Shown piece by piece: positions 54,748 through 63,502 of a stretch of 64,000 nt of DNA. This DNA comes from Geobacillus kaustophilus. Its GTDB lineage: Bacteria > Bacillota > Bacilli > Bacillales > Anoxybacillaceae. The position numbers and the translations under genes are program-made. The notes beneath the pieces were generated by a model, which ran no database searches, was not told the DNA's origin, and worked only from the letters and a program-made list of their open reading frames with translations. Each line of letters starts with the position of its first letter. Positions within the stretch are counted from its first letter, which is position 1. The DNA is taken from assembly GCF_000948285.1 (NCBI RefSeq), contig NZ_JYBP01000003.1, positions 3,286,001 to 3,350,000 on the forward strand, given 5' to 3'.

Positions 54748-54833
54748 TTGATTAACTCCTTTTCCCCTGTATTCACTATCCTTAGTATACATGATTTACC
54801 GCCAAAAGTGGACTGAACTTCACCGTTCCATGG

Positions 54834-54839
54834 TATAAT
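54834..54839 (+). promoter_or_regulatory. -10 element upstream of the tautomerase gene
   Basis: A perfect TATAAT lies 40 bases before the tautomerase start on the plus strand. The -35 region is weak (TGGACT at about 19 bases). Confidence 0.4.
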
Positions 54840-54878
54840 AAGCGCGACAGCACTCGACAAGGAAATGGGGGAATGATG

Positions 54879-55067
54879 ATGCCGTATGTCACGATCAAAA
54901 TGCTCGCCGGCCGCACGGATGAACAGAAGAAAGCACTGGTGGAAAAAGTGACGGACGCCGTCGTCGAGACGACAGGGGCGAAACGGGAGAGCGTTGTCGT
55001 ATTCATTGAAGAAATGACGAAAGACCATTATGCGATCGCCGGAAAACGACTGAGCGACACAGAGTAA
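54879..55067 (+). CDS. ywhB: 4-oxalocrotonate tautomerase family protein (YwhB)
   Basis: A 62-residue tautomerase. Three ATG codons are adjacent (54873, 54876, 54879). The last is chosen because the catalytic residue in this family is the N-terminal proline exposed after Met removal (MPYVTIKMLAGRTDEQKKALVEKV), with GGGGGA six bases upstream. The C-terminal half has VVVFIEEMTKDHYAIAGKRLSD. Close to B. subtilis YwhB, which has promiscuous tautomerase activity; the natural substrate is unclear. Confidence 0.9.
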   Translation: MPYVTIKMLAGRTDEQKKALVEKVTDAVVETTGAKRESVVVFIEEMTKDHYAIAGKRLSDTE

Positions 55068-55417
55068 CACAAGAGCGGGGGCGCATGAAGCGCTCCCGTT
55101 GCCTTTTGGATCAAAAACGAATATTGATTCACTTTCTACAACCATCTGCCGGCCGCAAAACGGAATTTCTCGCCGGCCTGACGACGTTTGCTTGCCGTGC
55201 TGTTCTTTTTGCAGCTGGCGTTTGTGCTGCATTAACAAAAGGAGGAAGGTGTCCCAAAAGGATCGGGACACCTTGTCTTATTACCGTTATATAGACATAA
55301 CAATCATTAAAAAACAATATGTGGTGTTTTGTTTAAGGAACATCACTCTTTTCGGTCAGCTTTCTTCTCTGACCAGCCGATCGAAAATGACGCGTTGAAA
55401 CAACGTCTTCCGCCCGC
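55068..55417. other. Spacer between ywhB and ywgA with two hairpins
   Basis: A GC-rich stem (about 55076-55098) probably ends ywhB. A perfect 10-bp stem lies at 55246-55274. The DNA between them has open frames on both strands but no convincing gene; a short hydrophobic plus-strand frame with no start signal may be a relic. Confidence 0.45.
55246..55274. terminator. Hairpin AAGGTGTCCC/GGGACACCTT (terminator-like)
   Basis: A perfect 10-bp stem (55246-55255 with 55265-55274) and a 9-base loop, followed by GTCTTATT. It resembles the other GGGnTGnCCCAAA hairpins of the window. It may terminate in either direction but no adjacent gene end fits well. Confidence 0.5.
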
Positions 55418-55936
55418 CTACACGCGGGCTTTGTTGTGACACCGGCTGCGCAGCGCCTCAACGTACGCGTACGCCTCCTCGATTTCTTCTTCCGTATAGC
55501 GCTGTTTGCTTTTTAACACCGCAATTTTCGCTTTCACTTCGTCTCTCGGCAAATGTTCGAAATACAGCACGGTGGACACAAGCTCCAAAAAGCGGGCGTT
55601 TTGTTCATTCAACGCCTGCATGCATTCAGCAAGCCCCGGCATGTCCCAGTCGTAATGGCGCAAAAACTGCTCCCCCGCCTCGGTGAGCGTATAACGATAT
55701 TGCACATAACCGCTTTTTTTCTCTTTCACTTCATGCAAAAACCCAAGCGCGCACAGCTCCTCGATGCGGCACGTCAGCTCCTCGGAGTACGGTCCGTAAA
55801 AGTGGAAATCGAACTTCTCGTAAAACGGAAAGTCGAGCTTTTTCGCGATGTAAATCATTTTTTGCATCTTTTTGCGGCCGGCTATTTCCCCGGCGGCCGC
55901 CAACGCCTTCATCACTTTCGCATGCTCTGTGAGCAC
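55418..55936 (-). CDS. ywgA: YwgA family protein
   Basis: A 172-residue protein resembling B. subtilis YwgA. The N-terminal half looks like a winged-helix fold (LTEHAKVMKALAAAGEIAGRKKMQKMIYIAKKLDFPFYEKFDFHFYGPYSEEL), and the C-terminal half is helical and charged. Such pairs of YwgA with an HD-domain protein are conserved; the role is unknown. GTG 55936 is taken as start with GGAGATGACGGA upstream. It lies 13 bases after ywfO and is probably co-transcribed. Confidence 0.83.
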   Translation of the reverse strand: MLTEHAKVMKALAAAGEIAGRKKMQKMIYIAKKLDFPFYEKFDFHFYGPYSEELTCRIEELCALGFLHEVKEKKSGYVQYRYTLTEAGEQFLRHYDWDMPGLAECMQALNEQNARFLELVSTVLYFEHLPRDEVKAKIAVLKSKQRYTEEEIEEAYAYVEALRSRCHNKARV

Positions 55937-55949
55937 TCTCCGTCATCTC

Positions 55950-57248
55950 CTAACCCTTTAAAATTTCCATAATCTTTTTCTTCACTGTCCGCTTCGTCGA
56001 CAAGTCTTCCAGGAAATCAGCTGGGAAATACAGCTTATGGTCGGTGCGCCGCTTGCCGGAAATGGCGTCGACAAGCACCGATTCGCGCGACAGCTCGCGA
56101 AGCTCCCCGTTTGGCATCAGCAGGTAAATCGGCAGGCGCTCGCCTTCCTCGCCCGGCCGGTAAAAGTCATACGGCAAATCGGACGATGAATCGACGACCA
56201 AGTAATAGTCCGGATCGATCCACGCCTTTTTAAACAGCTCCCGCAGCTCAATCAACCTTGTCATTTGCTCGTTTGTCGGATGGAACTCCGTATATTTGAA
56301 CAGGCGGCGGCGGACAAACCGCTGGCATAAGTCGCTTAAAATCGGATCTCGCTCATATTGCCATTGCTGAAAGTAAAACAGGATGATGGCTTCATCGAGC
56401 GCCAAATAGTCGCCAAGCGTTACATGGCCGGCAAAAAACGATAAAAAGTGCGTCGGCTTCGTCGCAAACGTATACCCGTCCTCGTACAGCTTTTTCGCCC
56501 GATGCAAAATTTTCGTCAAAATGACTTCCGCACTGCGCGTCACGGGATGAAAGTACACTTGCCAGTACATTTGGTAGCGGCTCATGATGTAATCCTCGAC
56601 CGCATGCATGCCGCTTCGTTTGATGACGACTTGGTCTTCGCGCGGGCGCATGACGCGCAAAATGCGCTCCATGTCAAAATAGCCGTAGCTGACGCCGGTG
56701 TAGTAGGCATCGCGCAACAAATAATCCATCCGGTCGGCGTCAATTTGGCTCGAAATGAGGCTCACAACAAGCTTGTTCGGATACGTTTTGGCGATCACTT
56801 CCGCTACTTTTTGCGGAAAATCGTCGCCCACTTCGCGCAAGGCGGCGTTCACTTCTGTATCGCCTAAAATGATGGCCTGCGTAAAATCTTCGTGGTCGAG
56901 GCGAAACACCTTTTCAAATGAGTGGGAAAACGGGCCGTGCCCTAAATCGTGCAACAGCGCCGCGCATAGGCAAAGAAGGCGCTCGCTATGGTCCCAATGG
57001 TCGCGGCCGACAAACACGTCGTCAATGATGCGGCGGATGATTTCGTAAACGCCGAGCGAATGGTTGAATCGGCTGTGCTCGGCGCCGTGGAACGTCAAAT
57101 ACGTTGTGCCGAGCTGCTTGATGCGGCGCAGGCGCTGAAACTCTTTTGTGCCGATCAAATCCCAAATCACTTTGTCGCGAACATGTATGTATCGATGCAC
57201 CGGATCTTTAAACACTTTTTCTTCGTCAAGCTGCCCGCCGGAATACAT
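55950..57248 (-). CDS. ywfO: HD-domain phosphohydrolase YwfO (dNTPase-like)
   Basis: A 432-residue HD-domain protein. The metal site is formed by HSRFNHSLGVYEI (about 57-69) and the HD pair in AALLHDLGHGPFSHSFE (about 97-113), with DADRMDYLLRDAYYTG later. This pattern is that of SAMHD1/EF1143-type dNTP triphosphohydrolases. ATG 57248 with GAGGAGGATGCG upstream; the longer frame is rejected. Followed closely by ywgA. Substrate assignment is inference. Confidence 0.87.
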   Translation of the reverse strand: MYSGGQLDEEKVFKDPVHRYIHVRDKVIWDLIGTKEFQRLRRIKQLGTTYLTFHGAEHSRFNHSLGVYEIIRRIIDDVFVGRDHWDHSERLLCLCAALLHDLGHGPFSHSFEKVFRLDHEDFTQAIILGDTEVNAALREVGDDFPQKVAEVIAKTYPNKLVVSLISSQIDADRMDYLLRDAYYTGVSYGYFDMERILRVMRPREDQVVIKRSGMHAVEDYIMSRYQMYWQVYFHPVTRSAEVILTKILHRAKKLYEDGYTFATKPTHFLSFFAGHVTLGDYLALDEAIILFYFQQWQYERDPILSDLCQRFVRRRLFKYTEFHPTNEQMTRLIELRELFKKAWIDPDYYLVVDSSSDLPYDFYRPGEEGERLPIYLLMPNGELRELSRESVLVDAISGKRRTDHKLYFPADFLEDLSTKRTVKKKIMEILKG

Positions 57249-57345
57249 CGCATCCTCCTCTTCCGTCTCCAACATACATCTATTATACGCCGTTTCTTGC
57301 GGCAAAGAAATAGTTGACTTTTTTCTCCGTCTTTCTCCATTATTG

Positions 57346-57388
57346 ACGGAAAAAAACAAAAATCACCTTCTTTCGGCAAAGAAGGTGA
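57346..57388 (-). terminator. Rho-independent terminator of the DUF1450 gene
   Basis: Minus strand: a perfect 11-bp stem TCACCTTCTTT/AAAGAAGGTGA with a 4-base loop, followed by TTTTTGTTTTTTT, just after the stop codon of the gene at 57393. Confidence 0.92.
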
Positions 57389-57392
57389 CCGC

Positions 57393-57620
57393 TTATCGCT
57401 TTTTCAACCTTTCGGCAATTTTATCAATCAGTTCGTCTTCCGTCAGCGCCGCCACAGGGCGGTTGTTGACGAAGGCGAACGTTTTTTTTCGCCCAGGGCC
57501 GCAATACGACTGGCAGCCGATTTTGATGACCGCGTCCGGATCCAGCTTTTTGAGGCGCGGAATCAGTGTCTTTAAATTCGGCGCCTTGCAGTCGTCGCAA
57601 ACGCGAAACTCATTCGCCAT
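57393..57620 (-). CDS. DUF1450 family small protein
   Basis: A 75-residue protein with a cysteine pattern: CDDCKAPN near the N terminus and [19 protein letters not shown] in the middle, then [17 protein letters not shown]. It matches the DUF1450 (YuzB-like) family, thioredoxin- or ferredoxin-like small proteins of unknown role; the spaced cysteines could bind metal or be redox active. ATG 57620 with AAAGGGATG upstream. It has its own strong terminator. Confidence 0.8.
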   Translation of the reverse strand: MANEFRVCDDCKAPNLKTLIPRLKKLDPDAVIKIGCQSYCGPGRKKTFAFVNNRPVAALTEDELIDKIAERLKKR

Positions 57621-57795
57621 CACTCGTCATCCCTTTCTGTGGCGTTTGCTTTGTGTATTCTACCGCTTTCGCGGGAAAATTGCAAGTCGGCATGCTTTCA
57701 CTCTGGGAATTTGAGAATCCCGTAAACTTGCAACGTATAATGTTTTGTTTTTTTGCCCATCCTTTTACTAGCATGGGAAAAAGGAGTGAAGACCG

Positions 57796-58449
57796 ATGAA
57801 GCAACGACAAGACGCTTGGACGGAAGAAGACGATTTATTGTTGGCAGAGACCGTATTGCGCCATGTGCGTGAAGGAAGCACCCAGCTGAACGCGTTTGAA
57901 GAAGTCGGCGACAAGTTGAACCGGACATCAGCCGCCTGCGGCTTCCGCTGGAACGCCGTCGTCCGCCATCGATATGAGGAGGCGCTTCAACTGGCGAAAA
58001 TGCAGCGGAAAGAGCGGATGCGGCTGCTGGCCAAACAAGGAGGCGCGAAAAAGCGGCGCCTGTATGAACCGCCGATGCCGTCGCTTGAGGAGCTCGGCGA
58101 AGTGATGCAGCTGCCGGCCGTCGTCCCATCCTCTCCGCCGCAGCAAGTGACGCTTGATCAAGTGATCGCTTTTTTAAAAACGTTCCAATCCCATGAGCGG
58201 AAACGGGAGGCGCTGATCAAAGAAAACGAGCGGCTGCGCCGCGAAATTGACGAACTAAAGCAAAAAAATAAAGAACTTGAAGAAAAGATTGCGAAATTAG
58301 AAGAAAATTCGTCGACTGTTCAAGAAGATTTTGAGACGCTCGTGAAAATCATCAATCGGGCGCGCAAAATGGTGTTAAAAGAGGAAGAAGAACGGGGGCT
58401 GACCTTCCGTATGGACCCGAACGGAAACTTAGAGAAAATCGCCGAGTAA
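57796..58449 (+). CDS. rsfA: Prespore-specific transcriptional regulator RsfA
   Basis: A 217-residue regulator with a Myb/SANT-like N-terminal domain (about 5-60; [23 protein letters not shown] ... [23 protein letters not shown]). A long coiled coil follows (about 130-185; [29 protein letters not shown]). B. subtilis RsfA (YwfN) tunes sigma-F-dependent genes, including spoIIR, which is also in this window. ATG with AAGGAGTGAAG upstream. A TATAAT lies at 57736-57741. It has a strong terminator. Confidence 0.9.
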   Translation: MKQRQDAWTEEDDLLLAETVLRHVREGSTQLNAFEEVGDKLNRTSAACGFRWNAVVRHRYEEALQLAKMQRKERMRLLAKQGGAKKRRLYEPPMPSLEELGEVMQLPAVVPSSPPQQVTLDQVIAFLKTFQSHERKREALIKENERLRREIDELKQKNKELEEKIAKLEENSSTVQEDFETLVKIINRARKMVLKEEEERGLTFRMDPNGNLEKIAE

Positions 58450-58475
58450 CGAAAAAGGATGTCGGGTGAAAAGCC

Positions 58476-58522
58476 GGGCTGATCCCAAAACGCAAGTGCG
58501 CTTTGGGATCAGCCCCTTTTTT
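58476..58522 (+). terminator. Rho-independent terminator of rsfA
   Basis: A perfect 14-bp stem GGGCTGATCCCAAA/TTTGGGATCAGCCC (58476-58489 with 58502-58515), followed by TTTTTTT. It is a second clear member of the GGGCTG-CCCAAA hairpin family. Confidence 0.92.
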
Positions 58523-58602
58523 GTTGGCGAACGTCCATCATTCGCGCCAAGGTTGGGCAGGGCATGAGGCGGGGGCAGCAGCGACGAAGCGCCTCATCGA
58601 AG

Positions 58603-59469
58603 CTAAAAGGGCTTTACGGCTCGACTTCTCTCATCGGCTCCTGAAGATACGTCGGCATTTCGTTCGACGATGCGCGCCCAATACTGCTCATACCAATTCC
58701 ATTCGCCGTTCTCGAGGGCAGACGAATACAGCTCGCCGCCAAACGACTGCAGCGTGCGCCAAAGGGCGACAAGCAGCTCATCGACCGACAGCTCGCAGCC
58801 GAAAAGCTCAGACAGCGACGCCATGACAGCTGGGACAACATCGGGGTAGGCGAATTTCGTTTTCTCTCCTTGGCGGCCGAGCTCATAAAAGCGGCGAATA
58901 AGCTCAGCCCGCGCGGCTCCACTCCCATTGACGCACAGGTAGATTTGCACGGCAACGCCGCCGCGCACCCGTCGCTGCGAAATGCCGGCAAATTTTTTGC
59001 CGCCAATGCTCAAGTCATAGCTTCCCGGACAATATGAGCCGATGACTTCCCCCGCCTCAACGCGGGCACCGTGTGAGGCAAGCATGGCGGCCATGAGCGC
59101 GTACATCGCCTCATACCCTTGCTCGATGGCAATTGTGTTTTTCATTTCCGGAAAAATGAGCGAGATATTCAACACCCCGCTGTCAAGGACAACGGCCAAC
59201 CCGCCGGAATTGCGGACAACGACGCGATACCCTTCCTGGCGCAAAAACGAAATGGCCTCATCGATGTACGGAAGCTTCGTATCAGCGGCGCCTAAGACGA
59301 CGGTATTCTCATGCACCCACGTGCGGACGACGGCATCCGACCGTCCGGCGCCGACCGCGGTGCATAATGCATCATCGATGGCAAACGATTGTTTCGCATC
59401 AAACAGCGGACCGAAATGCGACTGGTCGATTACCCGCCATTTCGGCTGATGCAGCAATTCATGGCTCAT
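58603..59469 (-). CDS. lipL: Octanoyl-[GcvH]:protein N-octanoyltransferase LipL
   Basis: A 288-residue member of the lipoate ligase fold. In B. subtilis LipL (YwfL) moves octanoyl groups from GcvH to E2 subunits of 2-oxoacid dehydrogenases. The acyl-cysteine is in [26 protein letters not shown], with the lysine typical of the fold in [27 protein letters not shown] is the substrate pocket. ATG 59469 is used with AAGGAG 9 bases upstream. The 50 bases before it are a tandem 25-bp duplication. Confidence 0.92.
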   Translation of the reverse strand: MSHELLHQPKWRVIDQSHFGPLFDAKQSFAIDDALCTAVGAGRSDAVVRTWVHENTVVLGAADTKLPYIDEAISFLRQEGYRVVVRNSGGLAVVLDSGVLNISLIFPEMKNTIAIEQGYEAMYALMAAMLASHGARVEAGEVIGSYCPGSYDLSIGGKKFAGISQRRVRGGVAVQIYLCVNGSGAARAELIRRFYELGRQGEKTKFAYPDVVPAVMASLSELFGCELSVDELLVALWRTLQSFGGELYSSALENGEWNWYEQYWARIVERNADVSSGADERSRAVKPF

Positions 59470-59481
59470 CGCTAGCAACTC

Positions 59482-59531
59482 CTTGCATTGATCATCCCAA
59501 CTCTATCTTGCATTGATCATGCCAACTCTAT
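59482..59531. repeat. Tandem 25-bp direct repeat in the lipL leader
   Basis: Two adjacent 25-base copies (59482-59506 and 59507-59531) differ at one position. They lie between the -10-like TATAAT (59540-59535, minus strand) and the lipL start, so they extend the untranslated leader; the inner copy adjoins the ribosome binding site. Confidence 0.8.
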
Positions 59532-59573
59532 TTCATTATAGCACAATGAGCCTAAGCCGTTGGCGAAGGGCGC

Positions 59574-59605
59574 AAAAAGAACGAGGGGGCGCATGCCTCC
59601 CTCGT
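59574..59605 (-). terminator. Rho-independent terminator of pta
   Basis: Minus strand: ACGAGGGAGGC pairs with GCCCCCTCGT (one mismatch), followed by TCTTTTTG, about 30 bases after the pta stop codon. Confidence 0.85.
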
Positions 59606-59635
59606 TTTCATCGATTTCACTAAGCAGCGATCCCG

Positions 59636-60616
59636 TCACTCCCGAAGCGACTGCGCGGCGGTGATGAGCGCGAGCTTGTAGGCGTCTTCCGCGCTGCAGC
59701 CGCGCGATAAGTCGTTGACCGGCTTGTTCAGCCCTTGCAAAATCGGGCCGACCGCCTCAAAGCCGCCGAGGCGCTGGGCGATTTTGTAGCCGATGTTGCC
59801 CGCCTCAAGGCTCGGGAAAATAAAGACGTTCGCATCGCCTTGAATCGCAGAATCAGGCGCTTTCTTTTTCGCCACCTCTGGCACAAAGGCGGCGTCAAAT
59901 TGAAACTCCCCGTCAAGGACAAGATCCGGCGCCATTTCTTTCGCCAATCGCACCGCTTCGGCCACTTTTTCCGTCTCGGGCGACGAGGCCGACCCTTTCG
60001 TAGAAAAGCTTAACAGTGCCACACGCGGCTTAAGGCCGAACATTTTCGCTGTTCGGGCGCTCTCGACTGCGATTTCTGCCAAATCTTGGCTGTCAGGGGC
60101 GATGTTGATGGCACAATCGGCGAACACATATTGTTCCTCGCCGCGCACCATGATGAACACCCCGGATGTTTTGCGGATGCCTGGCTTCGTTTTAATGATT
60201 TGCAACGCCGGGCGGACCGTATCGGCCGTCGAATGCGCCGCCCCGCTGACAAGGCCATCCGCCGCCCCTGTATAAACGAGCATCGTACCGAAATAGTTTT
60301 CATCGAAAAGCAACTCGCGCGCCGCTTCTTCCGTCACTTTCCCTTTGCGGCGCTCCACAAACGCCGACACCAGCTCATCAAACCCGCCATAGCGTCGCGG
60401 GTTGACAATCTCCACTCCTTCAAGCGGCAAGCCCAGCTCAGCTGCTTTCGCCTTCACCGCCTGTTCATCGCCAAGCACGATCGGCTGAAGCACTTGCTCC
60501 GCCGCCAATCGGCTCGCCGCCGTAAGAATGCGGTCATCCGTCCCTTCCGGAAACACGATTTTCCGTCCGGTTCCGGCCACTTTCATTTTTAATGCCGCAA
60601 ATAAATCGTTTGCCAC
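59636..60616 (-). CDS. pta: Phosphate acetyltransferase
   Basis: A 326-residue enzyme interconverting acetyl-CoA and acetyl phosphate in overflow acetate metabolism. Typical segments are KIVFPEGTDDRILTAASRL (about 19-37), MLVYTGAADGLVSGAAHSTADTVRPALQ (about 112-139) and the C-terminal AGNIGYKIAQRLGGFEAVGPILQGLNKPVNDLSRG. Short form without the N-terminal regulatory domains, as in Bacillus. The start is GTG 60616 with GGGAGG upstream. A leader hairpin precedes it. Confidence 0.96.
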   Translation of the reverse strand: MANDLFAALKMKVAGTGRKIVFPEGTDDRILTAASRLAAEQVLQPIVLGDEQAVKAKAAELGLPLEGVEIVNPRRYGGFDELVSAFVERRKGKVTEEAARELLFDENYFGTMLVYTGAADGLVSGAAHSTADTVRPALQIIKTKPGIRKTSGVFIMVRGEEQYVFADCAINIAPDSQDLAEIAVESARTAKMFGLKPRVALLSFSTKGSASSPETEKVAEAVRLAKEMAPDLVLDGEFQFDAAFVPEVAKKKAPDSAIQGDANVFIFPSLEAGNIGYKIAQRLGGFEAVGPILQGLNKPVNDLSRGCSAEDAYKLALITAAQSLRE

Positions 60617-60640
60617 GATTCATGCCTCCCTTAATGCCCA

Positions 60641-60671
60641 GCTGGCGTCTTTCGTTCGGAAACACGCCAGC
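60641..60671 (-). repeat. Stem-loop in the pta leader
   Basis: GCTGGCGT (60641-60648) pairs with ACGCCAGC (60664-60671), 15-base loop, about 15 bases upstream of the pta ribosome binding site. On the plus strand it is followed by CTTTTTCT and could act as a terminator for transcripts from the opposite direction. Confidence 0.5.
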
Positions 60672-60856
60672 CTTTTTCTACTATAATAAGCATACCTCTT
60701 TAATAGGGAAACGCAACGCCGGTAAGCCCTTCCAACAAATAATTCACCTTTTGGAACAATTCAGTATACTTTCGCTCCGTGCACCAATGTCCGCGTTTTT
60801 GGGCAAACTATGATATAGTGATATTGTACATATTGATCTCATAAGGAGTGACGATG

Positions 60857-61603
60857 ATGAGCGAAGCGGCCCAAACGTTGGATGGTTGGTATTGTTTGCA
60901 CGATTTCCGTACGATTGACTGGAGCGCGTGGAAAACGCTGCCGGGCGAAGAGCGCCAAGCAGCCATTGACGAGTTTTTGGCACTCATCGACAAATGGGAA
61001 GCGACCGAAAGCGAGCAACAAGGAAGCCATGCCATTTATACAATTGTCGGACAAAAAGCGGACATTCTGTTCATGATTTTGCGGCCGACGCTGGATGAGC
61101 TGCATGAAATCGAAACAGCACTTAACAAAACGAAACTCGCCGAGTATTTGTTGCCGGCGTATTCGTACGTTTCGGTCGTGGAGTTAAGCAACTACTTGGC
61201 ATCCGGCAGCGAAGATCCATACCAAATTCCAGAAGTGCGCCGCCGTTTGTATCCGATTTTGCCGAAAACGAACTACATTTGCTTCTATCCGATGGACAAG
61301 CGGCGCCAAGGCAACGACAATTGGTACATGTTGTCAATGGAACAGCGGCGCGAACTGATGCGCGCCCATGGCATGACCGGCCGAAAATACGCCGGCAAAG
61401 TGACGCAAATCATCACCGGCTCCATCGGCTTGGATGATTTTGAATGGGGCGTCACCTTGTTTTCGGACGATGCACTCCAGTTCAAAAAGCTCGTCTATGA
61501 AATGCGCTTTGACGAAGTAAGCGCCCGCTTTGGCGAGTTTGGCTCCTTTTTCGTCGGCACCCGTCTGCCGGTGGAAAACGTCTCTTCTTTCTTCCGTGTA
61601 TAA
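60857..61603 (+). CDS. hemQ: Coproheme decarboxylase HemQ (chlorite dismutase family)
   Basis: A 248-residue enzyme of the coproporphyrin-dependent heme pathway of Gram-positives, turning coproheme into heme b with peroxide. The key residues fit the family: Tyr144 ([16 protein letters not shown]), which forms the catalytic radical, and His171 ([15 protein letters not shown]), the proximal heme ligand. It ends [12 protein letters not shown]. The start is chosen among GTG 60848, ATG 60854 and ATG 60857; the last lies 8 bases after AAGGAG. Divergent from pta, as in B. subtilis (ywfI). Confidence 0.93.
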   Translation: MSEAAQTLDGWYCLHDFRTIDWSAWKTLPGEERQAAIDEFLALIDKWEATESEQQGSHAIYTIVGQKADILFMILRPTLDELHEIETALNKTKLAEYLLPAYSYVSVVELSNYLASGSEDPYQIPEVRRRLYPILPKTNYICFYPMDKRRQGNDNWYMLSMEQRRELMRAHGMTGRKYAGKVTQIITGSIGLDDFEWGVTLFSDDALQFKKLVYEMRFDEVSARFGEFGSFFVGTRLPVENVSSFFRV

Positions 61604-61609
61604 TCAAAA

Positions 61610-61640
61610 GAGGGTGTCCCAAACGCAGCAGGGCACCCTC
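61610..61640. terminator. Terminator between hemQ and the Rpn fragment
   Basis: GAGGGTGTCCC pairs with GGGCACCCTC (one bulged base), with the loop AAACGCAGCA, followed on the plus strand by CTTGCATTTTG. Fourth member of the hairpin family of this window. Confidence 0.7.
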
Positions 61641-61655
61641 CTTGCATTTTGCTTC

Positions 61656-62230
61656 CTATTCTTCAAGCAATCGGCGAACTTCCTCTTGCGAAAGATCGAC
61701 CAAATGGGAAATTTCTTTCACCGTCATTCCTTTGCGCGCCATGTTGCAGACGAGCTGCTTCATTCCTTGCTTCATGCCTTCTTTCATCCCTTGTTGGATC
61801 CCTTCCTTCAATCCCTCTTTTCTGCCTTTTTGCTCATACGAAATGATCAGCTCCAACACCTTCTCTTTTTCTTTCGTTTCCATCGCCTTCACCTCTCTTT
61901 GCAGTTGTTGCTCGTCTTCCTCCGACAGCTTCACATACGTTTCAAAAAAGCCCAACAGCAGCCGTTGCCTCGCTTCATCCAGTTCCAACCGCACGAGCAA
62001 AAACTCTTTTTTCAGTTCAATCCGTTCACTTTCAGTATACCCCATTTGGCTGAGCAAGGCAGCTGCCACCGGATTGTCTCGGCGGATGTAATTCCGCCAA
62101 TGTTGCTTGCGCAGCTTCGGACAACCGCCTCTGTTTCTGTCATATACGGCACAAACGTCCCATACATATAAATCAGAAATTCCATTTAAACCGTTTGTCC
62201 GACTGTCACCATTTTCTCGTTCCACCAATA
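61656..62230 (-). pseudogene. Truncated Rpn-family (PD-(D/E)XK) nuclease/transposase fragment
   Basis: The C-terminal part of a Geobacillus Rpn-type recombination-promoting nuclease is clear: CPKLRKQHWRNYIRRDNPVAAALLSQMGYTESERIE, then a helical middle. A run of Lys-Glu-Gly/Gln-Gly-Met repeats (GRKEGLKEGIQQGMKEGMKQ) and VCNMARKGMTVKEISHLVDLSQEEVRRLLEE follow. The N-terminal half with the PD-(D/E)XK catalytic core is missing. The open frame continues only into the antisense of cwlJ, and no start signal is seen. I judge it a decayed remnant; its upstream limit is approximate. Confidence 0.75.
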
Positions 62231-62270
62231 GCCTATTACTGTCGAAATTCACAACGACTGAGGTGACGAT

Positions 62271-62714
62271 ATGGGTCAGATCGCTCCCTCCATTGTAGCC
62301 CACACAGAAGAGGAAGTAAAGTTGTTGGCTCGGCTCATGCGAGCTGAAGCGGAAGGAGACGGGCGGCTTGGGATGCTCATGGTCGGCAACGTCGGCGTCA
62401 ACCGCGTCATCGCCGACTGCCTTGACTTCCGCGGCATCCGCTCCATCCGGCAAATGGTGTTTCAAAGCCCAGGCGGCTTTGAGGCGGTGCAAAAGGGCTA
62501 TTTTTACCAACGGGCGCGCGAAGTGGATATAGGCCTAGCCCGCCAAGTGCTCCGCGGTTGGCGCTACCACCCAGCGACGAACGCCCTTTGGTTTTTTAAG
62601 CCGCCTGAAGGCCAAGATTGTCCGCCGCAATGGTTCAACCAATGGAATGTCGGCCGTTACAAATCGCACTGCTTCTTTGCGCCGACCCCATCCGACTGCC
62701 CGCGCGTTTATTAA
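62271..62714 (+). CDS. cwlJ: Spore cortex-lytic cell wall hydrolase CwlJ
   Basis: A 147-residue Hydrolase_2 (SleB/CwlJ) protein without signal peptide, as typical for CwlJ. The catalytic glutamate is in LLARLMRAEAEGDGRLGMLMVGNVGVNRV (about 18-46), and GYFYQRAREVDIGLARQVLRGWRYHPATNALWFFKPP covers the rest of the domain. It degrades cortex during germination triggered by Ca-dipicolinate and needs GerQ, encoded 24 bases downstream. ATG with GAGGTGACG upstream. The truncated nuclease fragment lies just before it on the other strand. Confidence 0.93.
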   Translation: MGQIAPSIVAHTEEEVKLLARLMRAEAEGDGRLGMLMVGNVGVNRVIADCLDFRGIRSIRQMVFQSPGGFEAVQKGYFYQRAREVDIGLARQVLRGWRYHPATNALWFFKPPEGQDCPPQWFNQWNVGRYKSHCFFAPTPSDCPRVY

Positions 62715-62738
62715 CTTTTCATACGAGGAGGTTTTTTT

Positions 62739-63305
62739 ATGTCCAACTATACAGAAAACAACTTTTATCCGCTTGATGAAGAACGGCAACAGCCGTATGC
62801 AGCGTATCCGTACGGCTATCCGTATCCGCAACCGTATTATCCAGCGGCGTACCCGTATTATTACTATCCGCAAGCGGCTGCCGCTCCAACTGTGACGCCG
62901 GCGGCAACTGCCGCCCCGACGTTCGGTTTGCAGGCGCCGACGTTTACCGCCCCGACACCGACGCCGACCACCGCCGCCGGGCCGGCTACCACCGGCCCAT
63001 CGATTCCAGGGATGCTGCCGATTGAAGAATCGTACATTGAAAACATTTTGCGGCTCAATAAAGGAAAAGTCGCCACTATCTATGCGACGTTTGAAAACAA
63101 CCGTGAGTGGAATGCCAAGGTGTTTCGCGGGGTCATTGAAGCGGCTGGGCGTGACCATGTCATTTTAAGCGACCCGCAAACGGGAACGCGCTATTTGATC
63201 CCGATGATTTACCTCGATTACGTCACATTTGAAGGAGAAATCGCCTACGAATATCCGTTTGCCGGTGCCTCCGCCACATCGCTGGCCTCCTATTCGCCGC
63301 GCTGA
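62739..63305 (+). CDS. gerQ: Spore coat protein GerQ
   Basis: A 188-residue coat protein. Residues about 18-46 are Tyr/Pro-rich (YAAYPYGYPYPQPYYPAAYP and onward), 47-90 are Ala/Pro/Thr-rich, and the conserved C-terminal domain (about 94-175) starts LPIEESYIENILRLNKGKVATIYATFENN and includes YLIPMIYLDYVTFEGEIAYEYPF. GerQ places CwlJ in the coat and is cross-linked by transglutaminase in B. subtilis (Lys residues near the N terminus there are few here). ATG with ACGAGGAGG upstream. Forms an operon with cwlJ. Confidence 0.93.
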   Translation: MSNYTENNFYPLDEERQQPYAAYPYGYPYPQPYYPAAYPYYYYPQAAAAPTVTPAATAAPTFGLQAPTFTAPTPTPTTAAGPATTGPSIPGMLPIEESYIENILRLNKGKVATIYATFENNREWNAKVFRGVIEAAGRDHVILSDPQTGTRYLIPMIYLDYVTFEGEIAYEYPFAGASATSLASYSPR

Positions 63306-63331
63306 ATGCCAGCGCAAAACCGATGTTCGAT

Positions 63332-63366
63332 GAGCAGGCTGCCTTAAGGGCAGCCCCTCTTTTTTC
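63332..63366 (+). terminator. Rho-independent terminator of cwlJ-gerQ
   Basis: GGCTGCC (63337-63343) pairs with GGGCAGCC around a TTAA loop, followed by CCTCTTTTTT, about 30 bases after the gerQ stop codon. Confidence 0.88.
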
Positions 63367-63502
63367 ATCCGATGTGACGGCCATCACAAGTTGCTGATGC
63401 CTAGTCGTATATAATGGCGGCAAACGAAACCAAAGAGGCGCCTCCTATAATTTGGACGACGCATAACATCCTGCTCGGGGTACACCTTGCCCTGCGCTTC
63501 GT

